Of a DNA stretch of 34,929 nt, positions 26,591-34,879 are shown in pieces. Numbering within the stretch: position 1 is the first letter of the stretch; each line of letters starts with the position of its first letter. The DNA comes from Hoeflea sp. (GTDB lineage Bacteria; Pseudomonadota; Alphaproteobacteria; Rhizobiales; Rhizobiaceae). The stretch is from NCBI RefSeq assembly GCF_014359905.1, contig NZ_JACIYP010000058.1, positions 1-34,929 on the forward strand, read 5' to 3'. Position numbers and translations under genes: made by a program. The notes beneath the pieces were generated by a model. It ran no database searches and was not told the origin of the DNA. It saw only the letters and a program-made list of their open reading frames with translations.

Positions 26591-27304
26591 TGAGCGATTG
26601 TCTCCTGATCGCGGATCATTCGCCATAAACGCATAACCCGGACCTTTAGGTCGATCTGACATAAGATTTCTTCGGCAACATCAACCGACGCCTTGCAGCA
26701 ATGCGCGAGAGGCTCCATCGCTCAACATTGCACGCACCCGACCTGTGTCCAAGCCGAAAACATTCGATGGCCTAGAGGACTCCCAAAATGACCAAGGAAA
26801 TTCGGCTTCAAACAAGGTAGAAACGGCTCTATTCGGGCACTTGCTGTAATGGGTCAAATTGGTGTTTCCATATCTTGGAATTTTTAATTGGAGCGCCGAC
26901 GTCTCTTTTGACGCGATGCGCATCTGTCGACTGAAACGGGGCGACCGGGTTGATCGGATCTTCTGCACCAGCACCGCGGTCCCGGACAGCTTTGCTACAG
27001 TTTGATACGTTCGCGCCACCACCATTCAGGATGCTGGGTGCGCACGAAATCCACAAGCTCTTCGCGCAGGCGCATTTCAGCCGACCAGGCGGACATCGGG
27101 TCGGGGGCCATTGCATAAAATTTGATCGTCATCCCTTGCGCTGAGTGGTCGGTGATACAAGTCCAGATTTTGTCATGCTCGATAGCGTTGGTGCAGGGAT
27201 CAAATTTCAACGTTTTGTATCTATGAAACCAGGATCGAAAATAGCTTGATTGGTCCCGCATACCGCATAAGCACAACGCCGCCCGCCGCCATCATATCGG
27301 CAAG
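26591..27304. other. Region without a confident gene; one short coding-like frame
   Basis: About 710 nt between the kinase leader and the IS mosaic. The first 60 nt should contain the kinase promoter, but no sigma-EcfG match is visible there. At 26995-27132 on the minus strand a 45-codon frame (MTIKFYAMAPDPMSAWSAEM, ending HPEWWWRERIKL) looks coding in composition and could be a small protein or the tail of a lost gene; I cannot name it. The rest has no repeats or convincing frames. Confidence 0.4.
26995..27132 (-). CDS. Short unidentified protein, Trp-rich C-terminus
   Basis: 45 residues from ATG 27132 to a TAG at 26995-26997. Acidic-basic helical middle (EMRLREELVDFVRTQ) and an unusual WWW triplet near the end. 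No ribosome-binding site stands out, and it borders mobile elements, so it may be a fragment. Family unknown. Confidence 0.25.
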   Translation of the reverse strand: MTIKFYAMAPDPMSAWSAEMRLREELVDFVRTQHPEWWWRERIKL

Positions 27305-27540
27305 ATGAAGTTCAAGGTAACGAACTGGGCGGAGTATGAGGCGGGCCTTCGTCGTCGTGGCAGCATGACCCTTTGGGTAACGCCGGAAGCACTTGACGGT
27401 TGGGCTGCCCCGCGACGCAAGACGAGGGGAGGCCAGCCGCTTTACTCTGATCTGGCAATCGAAACTACGTTGACGTTGGGCATGGTATTCGGATTGCGGC
27501 TGCGCCAGAGTGAAGGGCTTTTGAGTTCAGTGCTTGATAT
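27305..27540 (+). pseudogene. IS5-family transposase, N-terminal fragment
   Basis: From ATG 27305: MKFKVTNWAEYEAGLRRRGS, then LWVTPEALDGW and PLYSDLAIETTLTLGMVFGL with [14 protein letters not shown]. This is the conserved N-terminal region of IS5-group transposases. At about 27540 the homology ends and an IS21 istB sequence begins in another frame, so the catalytic domain is gone. A recombination scar. Confidence 0.75.
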
Positions 27541-27543
27541 GAT

Positions 27544-28152
27544 CTCCTGCAGTCCGAGATCGCCGAGAAACAGGCGCGCTCCATCCGCTACCAGCTCAGC
27601 ATCGCCAAGCTGCCTCTGGCCAAGGACATCGACGACTTCGACTTCGCCAACACGCCCGTCAATGAAGGCCTCGTCCGCGAACTGGCCACCGGAGCCTTTG
27701 TCGCCGATCAGCGCAATGTCGTCCTTGTCGGCGGCACAGGCACAGGCAAGAGCCACCTGGCCATCGCGATTGCGCGCTCTCTCATCCGCAACGGTACACG
27801 CGGGCGCTTCTTCAATGTCGTTGATCTGGTCAACCGGCTGGAGACCGAGACGCGCAGCGGCAAGCAGGGAAGAACGGCGGACTATCTCAATCGCCTCGAC
27901 TTCATCATCCTCGATGAACTCGGCTATCTGCCCTTCGCCCAGGCCGGCGGTCAGCTTCTATTCCACCTGATCAGCAGGCTTTACGAGCGTACCTCGATCA
28001 TCGTCACCACCAACCTGGCATTCGGCGAATGGCCAACCGTGTTCGGCGACGCCAAGATGACCACCGCATTGCTCGACAGGCTCACCCATCACTGCGAGAT
28101 CGTCGAAACCGGCAACGAGTCCTGGCGCTTTAAAAACCGCTCTCAAAGCTAA
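27544..28152 (+). pseudogene. istB: IS21-family helper ATPase IstB, 5'-truncated
   Basis: Frame [20 protein letters not shown] through [14 protein letters not shown], Walker [17 protein letters not shown], Walker [13 protein letters not shown], sensor region [12 protein letters not shown], and [16 protein letters not shown], ending at TAA 28150-28152. These are diagnostic for the AAA+ target-selection protein of IS21-family elements. The N-terminal region is missing at the junction with the IS5 fragment at about 27540, there is no start codon, and the partner transposase istA is absent. Confidence 0.88.
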
Positions 28153-28233
28153 AGCCGAAGAGCCCCATCACTCGCACCTGGTTCGCCCTCTGCAACCCCG
28201 ACCAGCGCCGGGCGATCCAGGTGCTGATCGTCA

Positions 28234-28289
28234 ACATGGGGGTCAACATTGGACGCCGATATGGGGTCAAATTTCCGCGCCGATTGACA
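28234..28289 (+). repeat. Right terminal repeats of the IS21-family remnant
   Basis: Two related units, GGGGTCAACATT...CGCCGAT and GGGGTCAAATTT...CGCCGAT, end in TGACA at 28285-28289. Multiple spaced terminal repeats and a TGTCA outer end, read inward, are typical of IS21-family ends. The left end is not in the window. Confidence 0.6.
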
Positions 28290-28370
28290 GTCAACGCCAT
28301 CGGCAACCTGTTGAAGCAATCCAACTAGATACCTTGCTGCAAGGGCGACTTGGGCAGCCAACTGACAACC

Positions 28371-29030
28371 GACCTGACTGTGATCGGTGGCAGTCAGGTG
28401 TTTTCGATGAAGATGGAAAAGATTGGCAATCGGGCCGTGGATTGAGACGAAACGCTGGCATTGCCGCGCCGACTTGAACCGCATCATGCGTCGCTCTCGT
28501 CGTCGCACGGGAAGGTAAGAATTCTCGACGCGATTGTTGAACCCTTTGTGCGAACGGTGCTCGACACCCGGCAGGAGCTGTCGCTTTGCTGCGGAATAGG
28601 AGCGCAGCTTGTCTGTCACCATCACGCGTGGTGTGACGCCCTGGCTCTTCAGCAGTTTGCGCATCAGCCGAAGAGCAGCTCGCTTGTTTCTGCGGCTTTG
28701 CAGCAGGGCATCAAGAACGTAGCCGTCGGCATCGACGGCGCGCCACAGCCAGTATTTCTTTCCCCTTTATGGACACGACCATCTCATCGAGATGCCACTT
28801 GTCAGCAAAATTGCCGCAGGACCGCCGACGAAGTTGATGGGCGAACTTCAGGCCAAATTCCTCGCCCATTCTGCGACAGTCTGAAACGACACGTTGATCC
28901 CACGCTCAGCAAGCAGGTCTTCAACGTCGCGCAGGCTCAGCGGAAACCTATTATAGAGCCATACCGCATGCGCGATGATCTCAGCTGGAAAGCGGTGGCG
29001 TTTATATGGGGCGGAAGCATTTTCAGTCAT
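28371..29030 (-). pseudogene. IS6-family transposase, two frameshifts, 3' end lost
   Basis: From ATG 29030: MTENASAPYKRHRFPAEIIA, then YNRFPLSLRDVEDLLAERG. The catalytic region follows: KWHLDEMVVSIKG, AVDADGYVLDALLQ, VMVTDKLRSY, and GFNNRVENSYLPVRRRERRM with the catalytic Glu. One base is lost near 28855-28860 (after AEWAR) and one gained near 28755-28762 (in the KGKKYW segment). Recognisable homology fades after HLTATDHSQ at about 28371, where the frame runs on into IS21-end sequence. Inactive as read. Confidence 0.8.
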
Positions 29031-29065
29031 GCCGATAGACCATTGCCCCAATCCCCACCGACCAG

Positions 29066-29302
29066 TTAAGGCGACGCTTCCATGTTATTGCTTGCAAGCT
29101 GCGCAAAAGGGTCGAGATGCTGTTTGCACATCTCAAGCGCATTATAAAACTCGATAGGCTCCGATAGCGTGGCCCAATTGGTATTCGCGACAAGTTCCAC
29201 CTCGCAGCAACCGCCAAGAACCTTCGGAAACTGGCAAAACTGATCCCGACACCCACGATATCGTGCTGTGTCGCGGAACTGACCTCTTGCGGGATGTTTC
29301 AT
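29066..29302 (-). CDS. Uncertain small hypothetical protein
   Basis: A minus-strand frame with an ATG near 29300 encodes about 78 residues, including GGCCEVELVANTNWATLSEP and YNALEMCKQHLDPFAQLASN, ending at 29066. Amino-acid composition looks protein-like, and it sits in the stress-gene neighbourhood, but no Shine-Dalgarno is evident and I do not recognise it. It may be a fragment. Confidence 0.25.
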   Translation of the reverse strand: MKHPARGQFRDTARYRGCRDQFCQFPKVLGGCCEVELVANTNWATLSEPIEFYNALEMCKQHLDPFAQLASNNMEASP

Positions 29303-29339
29303 TGATGATGAAAGATGCGACATCTCAAGATGTATAGTG

Positions 29340-29708
29340 TCAAATCGCCCAGAGGATAGCGCCGATCCCAATGGCACCTATCGTAAAGACGATCCAAAGT
29401 TTCGTCATCCGGCGCGACGGCTGCGTCTGTGCTTCCTGATTGGTCAGCCGTTTCAACGTTTCCCGCGCTGTTTCCCGTGCCGCCCAGAAGATGTAGATCG
29501 CCAACAGGATGAAGACCGTAGCAGCGGACTTGGCTACCCAAGTCGGTTCGAATTCACGAAAGACGGCGTGCATGCCTACTGCGATCGCCAAGGAGGCCAT
29601 GCCTGTGCGCAACCATCCTGCAAACGTTCTCTCATTTGCAAGGATCGTACGGTCCTCGGCCCAGTCGGTTCGCTCTTCAGCGAGATCGTTTTTTTCAGGC
29701 ATCTGCAC
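29340..29708 (-). CDS. DUF202 / YidH-family small membrane protein
   Basis: 122 residues. The cytoplasmic N-terminus ends in the family signature DRTILANERTFAGWLRTGMA. About three membrane helices follow: residues 32-50, 57-76 and 105-121. The TLKRLTNQ loop lies between the second and third. Role of the family is unknown; members are frequent in stress-related alphaproteobacterial loci. It has the same orientation as the DUF2188-like gene upstream, about 190 nt away, possibly the same unit, although no promoter was spotted in between. Confidence 0.85.
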   Translation of the reverse strand: MQMPEKNDLAEERTDWAEDRTILANERTFAGWLRTGMASLAIAVGMHAVFREFEPTWVAKSAATVFILLAIYIFWAARETARETLKRLTNQEAQTQPSRRMTKLWIVFTIGAIGIGAILWAI

Positions 29709-29899
29709 CAGTCAGTTGGTTATTTCCGAAACTTAGAACTTCGCCGCAAAGATGAAAATGAGGCCCGCGAGCTGTGCAGCAGGAGCATCGCCGGGCTGTC
29801 ACTCTGATGGTCAAAACTGCAAAAGCCTTGGCCGATGATCGCTCTACTTCAGAAAGTTGGGGATGCCGCGACGTCAACTCCAGCCTGTCAGGAGCGGCA

Positions 29900-30196
29900 T
29901 TATCTTGGCAAACCCCAGCCTTTCCGGTTTTTCTCCGCATCAGTGCCGAGACCCAGACCTTTCCCTGCATCAGTGTCGCCGTCCGATCCACCCAGATCGA
30001 AACCGGGCCGATTGACGTCCTCGGACCAATCCGCCGCCTGCGAGTTGTCGGTGTTATTTAAGGGCTCGGGTCTGGTGTGACCGCTGGCTGCGCTGATCGC
30101 CGCCTCGCGGCTCCCATAGATGGAGGAATGCTGGCCATCGATCACATAGGCCCATCCGCCGTCGCGTTGTTCGAGTTCGTAGTCCTGATTTGTCAT
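29900..30196 (-). CDS. DUF2188-like small protein
   Basis: 98 residues from ATG 30196 (MTNQDYELEQRDGGWAYVID) behind an excellent AGGAG; a longer frame from 30235 lacks a signal. The first 45 residues fit the short DUF2188-type fold (GGWAYVIDGQHSSIYGSREAA with the aromatic and Ala positions). The remainder is acidic, Gly/Asp-rich and likely disordered (DLGGSDGDTDAGKGLG). A sigma-EcfG-type promoter stands 21-45 nt upstream, so it is probably a general-stress-response gene. Function unknown. Confidence 0.75.
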   Translation of the reverse strand: MTNQDYELEQRDGGWAYVIDGQHSSIYGSREAAISAASGHTRPEPLNNTDNSQAADWSEDVNRPGFDLGGSDGDTDAGKGLGLGTDAEKNRKGWGLPR

Positions 30197-30216
30197 GAGG
30201 TACTCCTTTTCAGCCC

Positions 30217-30241
30217 AACGCCGTCTGCCCCACATCGTTCC
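30217..30241 (-). promoter_or_regulatory. Sigma-EcfG-type promoter (general stress response)
   Basis: On the minus strand GGAAC-N16-CGTT, an exact match to the GGAAC-N16/17-CGTT consensus recognised by EcfG sigma factors of alphaproteobacteria. The CGTT ends 21 nt before the ATG at 30196, leaving room for a short leader with AGGAG. Control of the DUF2188-like gene is inferred from position. Confidence 0.75.
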
Positions 30242-30296
30242 GGCACCCTACCTCTACACACATGGACCGTATAGGCAGTTCGGCGGGAGCTGATTT

Positions 30297-30328
30297 CGCT
30301 GCAGCGAACACGCATGATCGCTGCAGCG
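30297..30328. repeat. 11-bp perfect inverted repeat
   Basis: CGCTGCAGCGA and TCGCTGCAGCG separated by 10 nt. Each arm contains the self-complementary decamer CGCTGCAGCG, so it is also a repeated palindrome. No T tract follows on either strand. Confidence 0.7.
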
Positions 30329-30408
30329 CCTGCCTCGAAGCGCCAAAGGACAAAAAAGGCAGCGCGCTGGTCGACAAGTCGAGGAACGGATCTTTTCCGA
30401 TTTTGGAT

Positions 30409-30448
30409 ATGCATCGAAGGCGGGGAGCGATCCCGGCCTTCGATGCAT
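30409..30448. repeat. 13-bp perfect inverted repeat
   Basis: ATGCATCGAAGGC and GCCTTCGATGCAT flank a 14-nt loop that can form three more G-C pairs (GGG...CCC). Strong stem without a following T tract. Confidence 0.75.
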
Positions 30449-30675
30449 GCGCGTCGTGCCCATCCAGGTCAGGCCGCACCGATCACCAGCACTTCGGCAT
30501 CCACGTTCGGGAACTCAGCGGCAGCACCGCGTGGCGAATGCGTCCCGGCACCGGCCGCACCGTCAAACCCCAAGCTGTTGGCAGAATTCTTCAACGACTT
30601 TATCGACTTCGCGGTCGAAGATCCTATGCCGTCCTCCAGCGTCTCCGCCTGGTTGGTCTGCAGTTTCAGCCGCGC

Positions 30676-30942
30676 TTTTATGGGATGGCCCGCCCCTCCC
30701 ACCGGCTTCGAGGTATGATGCCGGTGTGTTTGAGAGAAAGGAGCGAACCAATGACCATAGTCACTCTTGGAATTGATCTGGGCAAGAACCTCAACAGTGT
30801 CGTGGGTCTGGATGCGGATGAGCGGGTCGTCTTGCGCCGCCGCGTCAGGCGAGCGACTCTTGCCGAACTCGCGGACAAGCTTGATCCCTGTACCGTCGCC
30901 ATGGAAGCATGCTGCGGCGCGCATCACGTCGGTCGCTTGTAG
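30676..30942 (+). pseudogene. IS110-family transposase, 5' fragment
   Basis: ATG 30751, behind AAAGGAG, encodes 63 residues: MTIVTLGIDLGKNLNSVVGL, then DERVVLRRRVRR and DPCTVAMEACCGAHHVGR. This is the start of the DEDD-type IS110 transposase, including the first Asp of the RuvC-like domain. The leader from about 30676 (GGCCCGCCCCTCCCACCGG) also resembles IS110-element upstream sequence. Homology stops at about 30937, followed by a TAG at 30940-30942; the rest of the element is missing. Confidence 0.75.
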
Positions 30943-31084
30943 CTGACAGCACTGTGGCTCATGACCGCTAGATATCTGCAAATCTTTCAGCTGCGGTTAA
31001 CCTGACATCACCCCTGACTGGTGCTGATAGAACGCACACCCCGATAGAATCTGCTGACAAGATCAACTTCATTCCTAGACACTT

Positions 31085-32707
31085 TCAGTGCGCTGAGCCG
31101 CTGGGCGCCGGTTGTCCATCGATGACGACATTGACGCAAGCCACCTTGCCTGAGGTCACAGCGCGACTGAGCGCTGCATCGAGATCTGCAAGATCAGTCA
31201 CATATTCGCCATGCCCACCAAGAGCTTCCACCGCCTGATCGTAGCGGGCGCCGCTTAACTGGCAGCCGATCAGCCGCTCCTGGCCGTATTCGCGAAGCTG
31301 GATCTGGTGTTCCGCATTCCAGCAGGCATCGTTGCCGACGATAGCGACAAATGACAAATTTTCGCGCGCCGCGGTCTCGAACTCGGCCAGGTGGAATCCG
31401 ACCGTGCCGTCGCCCATCAACGCAAATACCGTGGCCCCGGGCCGTGCGGCCCGGGCCGCGAGCGCATAGCACAAGCCGCCGCCGATGGCGCCCGACTGTC
31501 CGTTGATGATGCGCTCCGCCGCATAGGCACCAGCTTGGGCCCATTGGCCGAACTCGCCACCATCGCACACAAGCACGGCCTGGTCGGCGGCCTCGATCCG
31601 GTGCTGGACTGCGGCAGTCAGTTGCGCTGATGTGATCTTGCCTTCAAGACCGGATGCGGCGACATCATAGGAGCGGGCCGCAGCCAACGCTTTGACCTCA
31701 GCGCGCCAGTGGCAGCGGGCCCCTGCCCCTTTGCCTGCATCCAGCAGCTGACCTGCGGCATCAAGCGGATTGGCGTCGATCACAAGCGACAGCCGCTCGC
31801 CAAGATTGAGCGCGGCGCGGTCACGTTCCCTGGTTTCGCTATCGATGACGATCCAGCGGCAGCCCGGGCCGGCGACAGAGGCTGCGCCAAAGCCCAAGGT
31901 AAAATTCACCGGCTTGCCTAGCGAAACGACGAGATCCGCCTGCCGGAGCGCCTGCGCAAAATCCCCCAGGGACGGATCCTTCAGGCCGCGCGGGCTTTCC
32001 ATCGCCAGCACGGGCGCGTCGAGCGCATCCTGAAGTGCGGTAAGCACAGTGCCCTGGCGGGTGGCGCTCATCGCCGGTCCGCACAGCACGAGCGGCCTTT
32101 GTGCTGCGGCCAGCATGCTGACGACAGCGCTCAGGTCGGCTTCGGTCATTTCGTCAAGACTACGAACCATCATGCCGGCGACGGGCGGCCGGGTGCCGCC
32201 GGTATCGGCCTCGACTACATCAAATGGCAGGGCCACATGCACCGGCCCCGGCCGGCCCGACAGCGCAGTGCGGATGCCGAGCGCGATCGTCTCGCCCAGC
32301 GTCGCGGCCGATTCGGCGCGGATCGACAGTTTGGTGAGCGGCGCCGTCATCGGTACCTGGTCGAACTCCTGGAAAGCCCCCTTGCCGTCTTGAGTTCGCG
32401 GAGAATCTCCGGTCAGCAGCAGCACGGGGCTTTCGGACTGCCGCGCCGAAAAGAGCGGCCCCACGGCATTGGCGGCGCCAGGAGCCGCCGTGACCAGCGC
32501 TACACCGATCTCGCCGGTCAATTGCGCCCAGCCGTCGGCCATGAACACTGCAGCACCCTCGTGCCGGGTGTGGATGATCTCGATTCCCGCATCCAGGCAG
32601 GCATCGTATACCGGCATAATCTGGTTTCCCGAAAGGGAGAAGATTTTCGTCACCCCGGCCAAGGCCAGGGTCTGCACCAGGAGATCGGCACCGCGCATCA
32701 ATTTCAT
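31085..32707 (-). CDS. Thiamine-diphosphate-dependent enzyme, acetolactate-synthase-like
   Basis: 540 residues in the three-domain layout of the family. The N-terminal pyrimidine-binding domain has the activating Glu in HTRHEGAAVFMADG, with TAAPGAANAVGPLFSA. The middle domain holds RPLVLCGPAMSA. The C-terminal diphosphate-binding domain carries ALMGDGTVGFHLAEFETA and NDACWNAEHQIQ. AAGGA lies upstream of ATG 32707. There is no small regulatory subunit nearby, so it is probably not biosynthetic acetolactate synthase. Position 73 nt after tctA suggests decarboxylation or carboligation of a 2-oxo acid brought in by the tripartite transporter. Exact substrate cannot be read from the sequence. Confidence 0.85.
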   Translation of the reverse strand: MKLMRGADLLVQTLALAGVTKIFSLSGNQIMPVYDACLDAGIEIIHTRHEGAAVFMADGWAQLTGEIGVALVTAAPGAANAVGPLFSARQSESPVLLLTGDSPRTQDGKGAFQEFDQVPMTAPLTKLSIRAESAATLGETIALGIRTALSGRPGPVHVALPFDVVEADTGGTRPPVAGMMVRSLDEMTEADLSAVVSMLAAAQRPLVLCGPAMSATRQGTVLTALQDALDAPVLAMESPRGLKDPSLGDFAQALRQADLVVSLGKPVNFTLGFGAASVAGPGCRWIVIDSETRERDRAALNLGERLSLVIDANPLDAAGQLLDAGKGAGARCHWRAEVKALAAARSYDVAASGLEGKITSAQLTAAVQHRIEAADQAVLVCDGGEFGQWAQAGAYAAERIINGQSGAIGGGLCYALAARAARPGATVFALMGDGTVGFHLAEFETAARENLSFVAIVGNDACWNAEHQIQLREYGQERLIGCQLSGARYDQAVEALGGHGEYVTDLADLDAALSRAVTSGKVACVNVVIDGQPAPSGSAH

Positions 32708-32780
32708 CCTTGTCCGGCCTGCCCTGCGGACAAGGCCTGTTTCATCTCGTTGGGTTGTAACAAGCGACTGTCGGTCCGGT

Positions 32781-34295
32781 CTATTCCTGGCTCGCCGGCC
32801 GCAGCAGCCTGTGATTCCGCGTCGCCTTTATGCCAGCGCGAACAATGGCAAACACGGATATCGCGGTGAGCGTCCAGAAGAACCAGGTAATGGGCCCGCG
32901 AAACAGGATTATCGGCGAACTGCCCGACATGAGCATGGCCTGGCGGAAATTGTCCTCAAGCAGAGGGCCAAGAATGAAGGCGATGAGGAAAGGCGCAGCA
33001 GGTATCTTGTAACGCAGCATGAAATAGCCGACCCACCCCATAGCGAACATGACACCGACATCGAAAATCGAATTGTTGACTGCAAAGACGCCGAAGATGC
33101 ACAGGACAAGAACGGTGGGAAACAGCACACCTCGGGGAATGTCGGCGACATATTTAAAGCCGCGGATCGCCACCGAGCCGATTAAGAACAGGAAGACCGA
33201 GCTGACGATGAGGCCCATGAACAGCGCGTAGATGATGTCGACGTTGAGCAGGAACATCATTGGCCCGGGCTGCAGGCCATGGATCATGAAGGCGCCAATG
33301 ATGATGGCAGTGATCACATCACCGGGAATGCCCAGCGCCAGCAAAGGAATCAGGGTTGCGCCTGCGACGCCGTTGTTTCCGGCCTCTGCAGCAGCGACCC
33401 CTTCGATTTCTCCCTTGCCGAAATTTGCCTGGTTCGGCGAGGTCCGGCGTGCCTCGGAATAAGAGAGGAAGGCAGCCGGAGCCGCGCCAATGCCCGGAAT
33501 GGCGCCCAGAATGACGCCGATGAAACTGCCGCGCACAATCGACTTGAAGCATCGCCTATAGTCGGCGAAGGACACCCAGCTCTTGCCCATCGAGCGCTTC
33601 TGTCCATCGAACGCCTTCGGATTCCAGACCATGGCGATGATTTCGGGAATTGCGAACAGCCCGATGAGCACGGCGATAAAATTGAGCCCGCCCATCAGAT
33701 TGACCTGACCGAAGGTGAAGCGATTGGTTCCATAGATGAGGTCGAGACCGACAGTAGCAAGCAGTAACCCACAAAGTGCGGAAAGCGCGCCACGCAGCAG
33801 GCTCTCGCTCGACACACCGGCGATAATGGTCAGCGAAAACAGCATCAGGGTGAAGAATTCCGGCGGCCCAAAATTAAGCGCGAACGACGCAAGAAAACCG
33901 GCGAACAGGATCAATGCCAGGTTGGAAATGAGGTCGGCTGTGCAGGAGGCCCAAAGCGCAATGCCCAGAGCCTTTCCGGCCTGTCCATTTTCGGCCATGG
34001 GATAGCCGTCGAGCACTGTGGCCGACGAAGCGGGCGTGCCGGGCGTCTTGATCAGGATGGCCGGAATCGAACCGCCGAAAATGCCGCCCTTGTAGACGCC
34101 GAGTAGCAGAAGAATACCGGTGATTGGCTGAAGTGCGAAGGTGAACGGCAGCGTCAGCGCCACGGCCATGGTGGCCGACATCCCGGGGATCGCGCCGGCA
34201 ATAACGCCCACAGCAACGCCAGCGCCGAGCGCGAGGAAACTTTCGATGTTGGCGACCAGCGACAGTCCCAGCATCAGATTATCGGCAAAACTCAT
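32781..34295 (-). CDS. tctA: Tripartite tricarboxylate transporter, large membrane subunit TctA
   Basis: 504 residues with about 12 membrane helices. Family signatures: GVIAGAIPGMSATMAVALTLPFTF, GVYKGGIFGGSIPAILIKTPG, and the repeated-half copy GVILGAIPGIGAAPAAFLSY, LLALGIPGDVITAIIIGAF. ATG 34295 (MSFADNLMLGLSLVANIE) is chosen: it overlaps the tctB stop (ATGA), whereas the longer frame to 34529 lies wholly inside tctB. It works with TctB in the inner membrane to import a carboxylate delivered by the periplasmic TctC. Confidence 0.93.
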   Translation of the reverse strand: MSFADNLMLGLSLVANIESFLALGAGVAVGVIAGAIPGMSATMAVALTLPFTFALQPITGILLLLGVYKGGIFGGSIPAILIKTPGTPASSATVLDGYPMAENGQAGKALGIALWASCTADLISNLALILFAGFLASFALNFGPPEFFTLMLFSLTIIAGVSSESLLRGALSALCGLLLATVGLDLIYGTNRFTFGQVNLMGGLNFIAVLIGLFAIPEIIAMVWNPKAFDGQKRSMGKSWVSFADYRRCFKSIVRGSFIGVILGAIPGIGAAPAAFLSYSEARRTSPNQANFGKGEIEGVAAAEAGNNGVAGATLIPLLALGIPGDVITAIIIGAFMIHGLQPGPMMFLLNVDIIYALFMGLIVSSVFLFLIGSVAIRGFKYVADIPRGVLFPTVLVLCIFGVFAVNNSIFDVGVMFAMGWVGYFMLRYKIPAAPFLIAFILGPLLEDNFRQAMLMSGSSPIILFRGPITWFFWTLTAISVFAIVRAGIKATRNHRLLRPASQE

Positions 34296-34798
34296 GGAAG
34301 CCTCACGAAATCGCCTTGCGGCACCGCGACCCCTGCGACATGGGCAAAGAATGCATAGAGAACCAGAGGCACCAGAAATGCGCTGACCAGCGCGGTTCGG
34401 GGATGACTGGTGCGGACCAGGAGCGCGGTGATCGCAAACACCAGCATCGAGGTCCAAACCATGCCGATGCGAGGCATGGCCAGCATGGATACCATCATGA
34501 CGACGGCAATACCGGCCAGGCGGGCCCACGCCTTCGTCCTGTCTTCTACATCAGACGTCTCGGGCTGGGTCGAGAGCGGCGCGCGGATCGACGTCAGGAT
34601 CATGCCGAGCCCGGTGATTGCGGTGAGACCGGCGAGCGCCCAGGGCCAGAACAGTGGTGAGAGAATGATGTTCGGAACATTGCTGGGTGAAGAAACCCAC
34701 GTCGGTATTGCGAAAAGGACCAGGAAGGCGGCAACAATGATGGCCCCTGCGCCCAAGTGAATTTGAACCGACCGATCGTGCACCCCGAGCTCCTCCAT
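34292..34798 (-). CDS. tctB: Tripartite tricarboxylate transporter, small membrane subunit TctB
   Basis: 168 residues with four predicted membrane helices and a short hydrophilic middle (TQPETSDVEDRTKAWAR), the usual form of TctB. ATG 34798; the stop overlaps the tctA start by 4 nt. TctB family sequences are poorly conserved, so the assignment rests on size, topology and position between tctC and tctA. Confidence 0.88.
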   Translation of the reverse strand: MEELGVHDRSVQIHLGAGAIIVAAFLVLFAIPTWVSSPSNVPNIILSPLFWPWALAGLTAITGLGMILTSIRAPLSTQPETSDVEDRTKAWARLAGIAVVMMVSMLAMPRIGMVWTSMLVFAITALLVRTSHPRTALVSAFLVPLVLYAFFAHVAGVAVPQGDFVRLP

Positions 34799-34807
34799 CT
34801 AGGGAAC

Positions 34808-34834
34808 GCGCCGGATTTTGATCCGATCCGGCGC
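34808..34834 (-). promoter_or_regulatory. Intercistronic stem-loop between tctC and tctB
   Basis: GCGCCGGAT and ATCCGGCGC, 9 bp each, around a 9-nt loop, in the 81-nt gap. No T tract follows on the minus strand, so it is more likely an mRNA-stabilising or attenuating hairpin than a full terminator. Such structures can keep the binding-protein message more abundant than that of the membrane subunits. Confidence 0.55.
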
Positions 34835-34879
34835 ATTCTTCATTCTCAGTTGATGTCAATATGGAAGCTGGCGTTCGAA

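Larger units (their letters stand above)
30242..30675. other. Hairpin-rich region without a recognised gene
   Basis: About 430 nt upstream of the stress promoter and the IS110 remnant. Frames are open on both strands but none resembles a protein or has a sensible start. It holds two perfect inverted repeats (30297-30328 and 30409-30448) and a weaker stem between them (about 30325-30365), listed separately. Confidence 0.5.

Noticed and set aside
30409..30448. Rho-independent terminator
   Set aside because: The stem is strong, but no T tract follows on either strand, and no gene ends just before it.
30469..30981. 170-codon minus-strand frame covering the IS110 remnant
   Set aside because: The plus strand there is clearly an IS110 transposase start; the antisense frame has no family resemblance.
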